This document shows positions 59,577 to 64,000 of a stretch of DNA of 64,000 nt, piece after piece (position 1 is the stretch's first letter; each line of letters starts with the position of its first letter). The stretch spans positions 3,658,001 to 3,722,000 of the forward strand of contig CM066308.1 in NCBI GenBank assembly GCA_033807695.1. Reading direction: 5' to 3'. The translations under genes and the position numbers were made by a program. This DNA is from Daedaleopsis sinensis (lineage: Eukaryota > Basidiomycota > Agaricomycetes > Polyporales > Polyporaceae). The notes below the pieces were generated by a model, which was given only the letters and a program-made list of their open reading frames with translations, was not told where the DNA came from and made no database searches.

Positions 59577-62500
59577 ATGGCGAGGTCAAACGCATCTGGG
59601 AACCCGTACGCCGCGAGCCGCATGAAGAACACCCTTCACTCGCGCCCGGGTCCAGGTGGAGGCCAAGGGTTCGAGGGCGGCGGGAACAGGACTGCCGCGC
59701 AGACCCTGCTCAACCCCAGGTCTAACGCTCCGCGACACGGAGACCTGTCGTATGTCCCTCACTCTAATGGCGCGAAGAGGCAGAAGACCGCACACCAGCA
59801 GTCCAAGTATTTCTCGGGCGACCGCCCAGGTGAGTGGCAGTGGTATGCGTTGTGGCGCACGCGTGTAGGGGCTGTGGGCTTGTGCCCTGACCGTTTGTCT
59901 GTGTAGACTCCAGTAATGTGAATGTCAAGGGCAAGGGTCGTGCGCAGACGGCATCGGACGCCGAGACAGTGAGTAGCGATGAAGACGTCGGCGAGCCCGC
60001 CAAGCGCGAGACTATCAACCGCCCTTTGCGGCCAGTCGATGGCGATGACGAGTCGAGCGACGACCCGTTGAACCTCATCGACCAGTCGTCCGACTGCCAG
60101 GTGGTCCACAAGCCTCCGCACGACTTCGACAAACCATCAACGAATAATCCCCGTCGATTGCCAGTAGACGGCGAGTCGACGCGCCGGTTGCGACAGAAAC
60201 AACAAACGCGTGCGACGAGCCAGCCCGAAACTCCTGCGGAGGTGATCTTCGTCGATGGGAGCCCGTCGAGCGACGTCGAGGCCATTTCTGACTCGGATGC
60301 GGACGATCAGAAACGCCGTTTCCAGACGCCAAATGGCCGGTCAGAGATACGTCCGGGGCTCGTAGGGGAGAAGCTGAAGATCTTCGATCCGAACTCGAAC
60401 CGGAAACCGAACTCGAACTCGAAGTCAAACCCGAAGCCACTACAGAGAGGCAAACTCGAGATGCAACCTGGGCCACTCCCGTTCCTTGATTTGAAGCCGC
60501 CGAAGCCCTCCGGCGGCCTCAAAGCGAAGATGCAAAGGAAGGACGCGAAGGTACAGTGTTCGCCTGATGTGACCGTGAGTCTTCTGCTCACCATCGGAGC
60601 TGTCAATGTCTTCAGTTGCAGGTTTCAAGTTTGGGTCTGTTCGGTAGCAAACCACCTCAGGAGCAGCTTGACTACAATGCGACGTGTTCGTCGGGGTTCA
60701 AGCGGGAATCTGCGATTCCAGATCGTCTGCCCATCGAAGCGTGGACGTTCGGATGTGAGCTTTATGAGTCGAAAGATCCAGACCCGGTGCACTGGTTAGG
60801 TTATTACAAGACGGCGAGGTCGAACATGCTCGGGATCTTCAAGCATCATGCCGATAAGAACCCTGTTTTCGAGTTCCATCTGAAAGACAACTTCGACAAA
60901 CTCATTGTGCGTTTCTTCATCCCCGAACAACCGCTTTCCGCTCACATTGTCATGGACATAGTACACGGAAGCAACATCACCGTGGGCCGACGACGCTCAG
61001 GTCGTTATCCAACTCCATACAACACTCTCCTGCAGGCCTAAAAAGAAGAGTGAAAGGATAAAGCCTGGTACATGCGTTCTACTCAGGCGCAACGCATGTG
61101 ACCAGCGGAAGTTGACTGTCTGACACAGGAATGTCCCGTCCCCCGGGCTATGTAACGATCAAATTCCTTCTTCGGAACGCAAACTTCTACAATGGTACAG
61201 ACTACCAGAAGCTAATAGCCCTCCTCAAGACCGACATCGTGTATGATCCTGCCTCGGGTAACCACGAAGTCCTCAAGTAGGCATGTTCTTTTCTCAGGTC
61301 ACGACGAATCGCTCACCTCAGTCATAAGGGGTAAGGCTTCAGGAGGCTGCTGGCAAACCGCATACACCGCCTCGCAGATGCCAATTACGCGCTCAACTCG
61401 CCCCAGCACGTCGTCTTCGCGGACGTCGCCGTCGTCTGTTGCCCTCGCGGACGACGATCAGACGGTGGTGCCTCCGTCTGGACGCTCGTCCGCATCTGCT
61501 CCTCCAACACGGTGAGTTCTAGGACTGCTTGTACTACGTCGGCCCGCCCTTGCTGACACAGGATCAGAACATATGGGACGTCGGTAACAGAGCGCAGGAC
61601 GACGCGACAGTCGGCTGCACAGAGCTCACGGACATCCCCCACACCAGATTTGGACGAATTGTGAGTGTGCTCACTAGTCTGTCAACAAGCGAAGAGGCTG
61701 ACACACGCGATACGAATGTAGGGTGTTGGTCTATCCGTTCTCAGGGACAGGGGCTGTTAACATCACTCGGGGTGATCTCAAGCGACTTGATGCAGGCCAA
61801 TACCTGAACGACACGGTCATCGAGTTTGGGCTCAAGTATGTCTGCTCATCACACTTCTTTTCTTGCGCTAACTAACTGTGGCTACGATTCTTAGACTGTG
61901 GCTGGACGACTTGCGCAAGACTCGGCCGGAGCTCGCAGAGCAAGTGCACATCTTCAACTCGTTCTTCTACAAGAAGCTCGTGAGCAAGAGAAAGTGAGGC
62001 ACTCGTGCGATCTTGGTGGAATTGAGAGCTGATGGTTCGCTCCTTAGCGTGGCGGAGACGTACTCCAGCGTGCGTAAATGGACTTCGAAGGTGGACGTAT
62101 TCAAGAAGAAGTACATTATTGTGCCCATCAACGAGAAGTACGGCTCGTCTCACCGTCCTCTTCGTGCCCTTCACTGACGTTCATCTGGCCAAGCTTTCAT
62201 TGGTATCTCGCGATCATCGTCAATCCGGAGAACATGCTTTTCCCTTCGCCCCTCGTGCTCTCGGTTCAGAAGCCTCAGACACGGAAACGCAAGCGTGAGG
62301 CTGCTGCCGTTGAAGGTGAAGTCACCGCCGCCGAAGAACAAGACTCAGGAGAGACAGAGGACGCAGCCGAGCCATCTAAGCAGCCCTCCGAGCAGCCGCC
62401 GGAGGCCGCCCCAGACCCCGTCCCAGACCCCATGGCCGTGGATGCGGGCGAGAGCGAAGGTGAGGGCCAGGAGGTCGACGCGATGCTCTTCAGCCAGTCG

Positions 62501-63735
62501 TGCAACATCACCGAGCCGTCCGAGCATGACGACGACCATCCCGCTCGCGATCGAACCGAACAAGATAAGGTTGGCGTCGGCTTCGCGATCGAGGAGATGT
62601 GCGATGTTGATATTGAGAGCATGGTGTTGCAGTATCCGGACGCGTCGGAGGAGCCGATGGACGTGGACGTGGAAGTAGAGGCCAATGACCCGACCCCTGC
62701 GCCTGCGCCTGTGATTACGGTGCCCGACAGTGAACATGAGGAGACACCCGATCGCCCTCATGAAGAGTCGAAGTTGCAGCCTATCACCATCGATGACGAC
62801 GTAGACGCGAGTAGCGAGACGCGCCGCCAACCGGTGACCTCGAAGGAAGAGGGCGCAAAGGAGGAGCCGGGCCAATCCGGGCATGCAGGAGGCGACGGAA
62901 CTGACGCTGCATCGGCGGAAACTCCGGCGAGCCTGCCAGAGTGAGTCGCGATTGTCACGCTGGATTGGTGTTGAACGAACACTGATTGAGTGGACGCAGG
63001 TGCTTCGTCTACTCCTTCGACTCGCTGGGCTCTCGTCATGCCGCTGTCGGCAAGCATCTCGCGTCCTGGCTGCGCTACGAAGCTGTGGACAAGAAGCACT
63101 ACGAGATGGAGGACACAAAGATGGCTCTGAGCAAGTCTGCGAAGGTCTGTCGCTCGGGTTCTGCCCACCTACGTTGACTAACGCTGCCTGGAATTGGAAC
63201 CCGAACCGGACGCCACAGGCCCCGTTGCAAGACAACTTTTGCGACTGCGGACTGTTCGTCCTCGCCTTCGTCGAGGAGTTCATGCGAGATCCGGTGCGGT
63301 CTACCGAGCTGATCCAGGTGTGTCCTTCCGCCCGCTTTCTTCGTCTGTCGCAGCCCACTCAACGCGCTTGACCTTGCCGCCGCCCGCCTACGCAGGCGGG
63401 CAAGCCTGACTGGTGCTCGAACCTCGGGTCCAATCTCCGGGAGCTGTATAGGACTCGGACGCTCGAGCTGTGCGAAGAGTGGAAGAAAGATCGTGCGGCG
63501 AAGGAAGCCGCCAAGGAGGAGAACGGTGGCAAGGATCAAGGGAAAGGGAAAGAGAAGGAGAAGGAAGGGCAGGAGAAGGAGAAGGAGCAGGAGATTGTGA
63601 AGGGGAAACCCTCGCCCGAGGTCATACCGGACTCGGAGGACGACGACATCGAGATCAGCGACATCCGTCGTCCGACGACCTCGACGCGGGGCGGAAAGAA
63701 GGGCACAGTCGGGAAAGCGAATCGAATACGTTGAC
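59577..63735 (+). CDS. ULP2: SUMO protease, Ulp2/SENP6-7 type (peptidase C48)
   Basis: Removes SUMO and trims poly-SUMO chains in the nucleus. It starts M-A-R-S-N-A-S-G-N-P at 59577. A long disordered N-terminal region (K-R-Q-K-T-A, V-I-F-V-D, an N/S/K-P repeat near 60,400) is followed by a conserved pre-catalytic domain (L-G-Y-Y-K-T-A, F-E-F-H-L-K-D). The protease part has Y-L-N-D-T-V-I-E-F-G-L-K, F-N-S-F-F-Y-K-K-L, the catalytic His in F-H-W-Y-L-A-I-I-V-N-P (across a splice at about 62,191), Asp in S-F-D-S-L-G-S-R-H, and Gln/Cys in L-Q-D-N-F-C-D-C-G-L-F. An acidic insert of about 220 residues (62,270-62,943) splits His from Asp, as in Ulp2/SENP6-7. The tail is Lys/Glu-rich. Triad complete; exon edges at about 60,900-61,800 are uncertain. 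Confidence 0.9.
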
Positions 63736-64000
63736 ATGCGTGTCCATCGACAAATGCGGGGGTCCAGGTCTGGGTCCGTTTCTCTCTATGTTAGTAGTTT
63801 CGCTTCGTCAGCGTTAGGTTACGGTACCGCCATCTATTTCCTTGTCTCTCGGCATCGTTCCATCTCGCATTGCTGTATTTTTATCAATCCCGTATTACCT
63901 GCTCAACGTTACTAGTCTAGATACATAATGCATTCTGCCTTGGTGTTCTTGCGTGTCTGGAAAGCCCACCACTCGTAGAGTGGATTGTATATCATCAGCA
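63736..64000. other. ULP2 3' flank
   Basis: 265 bp after the stop at 63733-63735, AT-richer than the coding part. No further gene seen before the window ends. Confidence 0.5.

Overview
This is a nuclear fragment of a filamentous fungus, most likely an Agaricomycete (Basidiomycota). Nearly every gene is cut by many short introns (about 45-70 nt, GT...AG, with CTAAC/CTGAC-like branch points). Promoters are rich in C and T, GC content is moderately high, and the housekeeping proteins have basidiomycete-type features. The genus cannot be told from the sequence.

Left flank (1-22,605): the 3' part of AOS1 (SUMO-activating enzyme subunit), FOL3 (dihydrofolate synthase, intronless), SMC6 (SMC5/6 complex), a single-pass membrane protein of a basidiomycete family, PRP24/SART3 (U4/U6 recycling factor), a DUF1349 protein and a cytochrome P450. 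Right flank (55,076-64,000): a KRE6/SKN1-type beta-1,6-glucan synthesis protein and a ULP2/SENP6-7-type SUMO protease. The flanks therefore carry a SUMO E1 subunit, a SUMO protease and SMC6, whose complex contains a SUMO ligase.

Centre (22,606-about 55,075): a direct tandem array of a roughly 10.2-kb cassette, three full units (10,216, 10,094 and 10,245 bp) plus a partial fourth. Each unit has (i) a ZIP9-like zinc transporter gene on +, (ii) a degenerate + strand gene with a triplicated roughly 337-bp exon/intron module (called Y), (iii) a - strand gene of very small exons (W), (iv) a two-exon basic protein of unknown function on + (X), and (v) a GC-rich - strand block of exon-like modules with nested short repeats (Z). 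The fourth unit stops just after its ZIP gene, so the array begins and ends with ZIP.

The units form a patchwork. All three are almost identical over the first 3.2 kb, differ strongly over the next 2.5 kb, and unit 3 alternates between looking like unit 1 and like unit 2. This indicates unequal crossover plus gene conversion, or less likely an assembly artefact from a dikaryon. ZIP and X look maintained, while Y and W carry different breaks in different units. I could not assign a function to X, Y, W or Z. The array is the most unusual part of the window.
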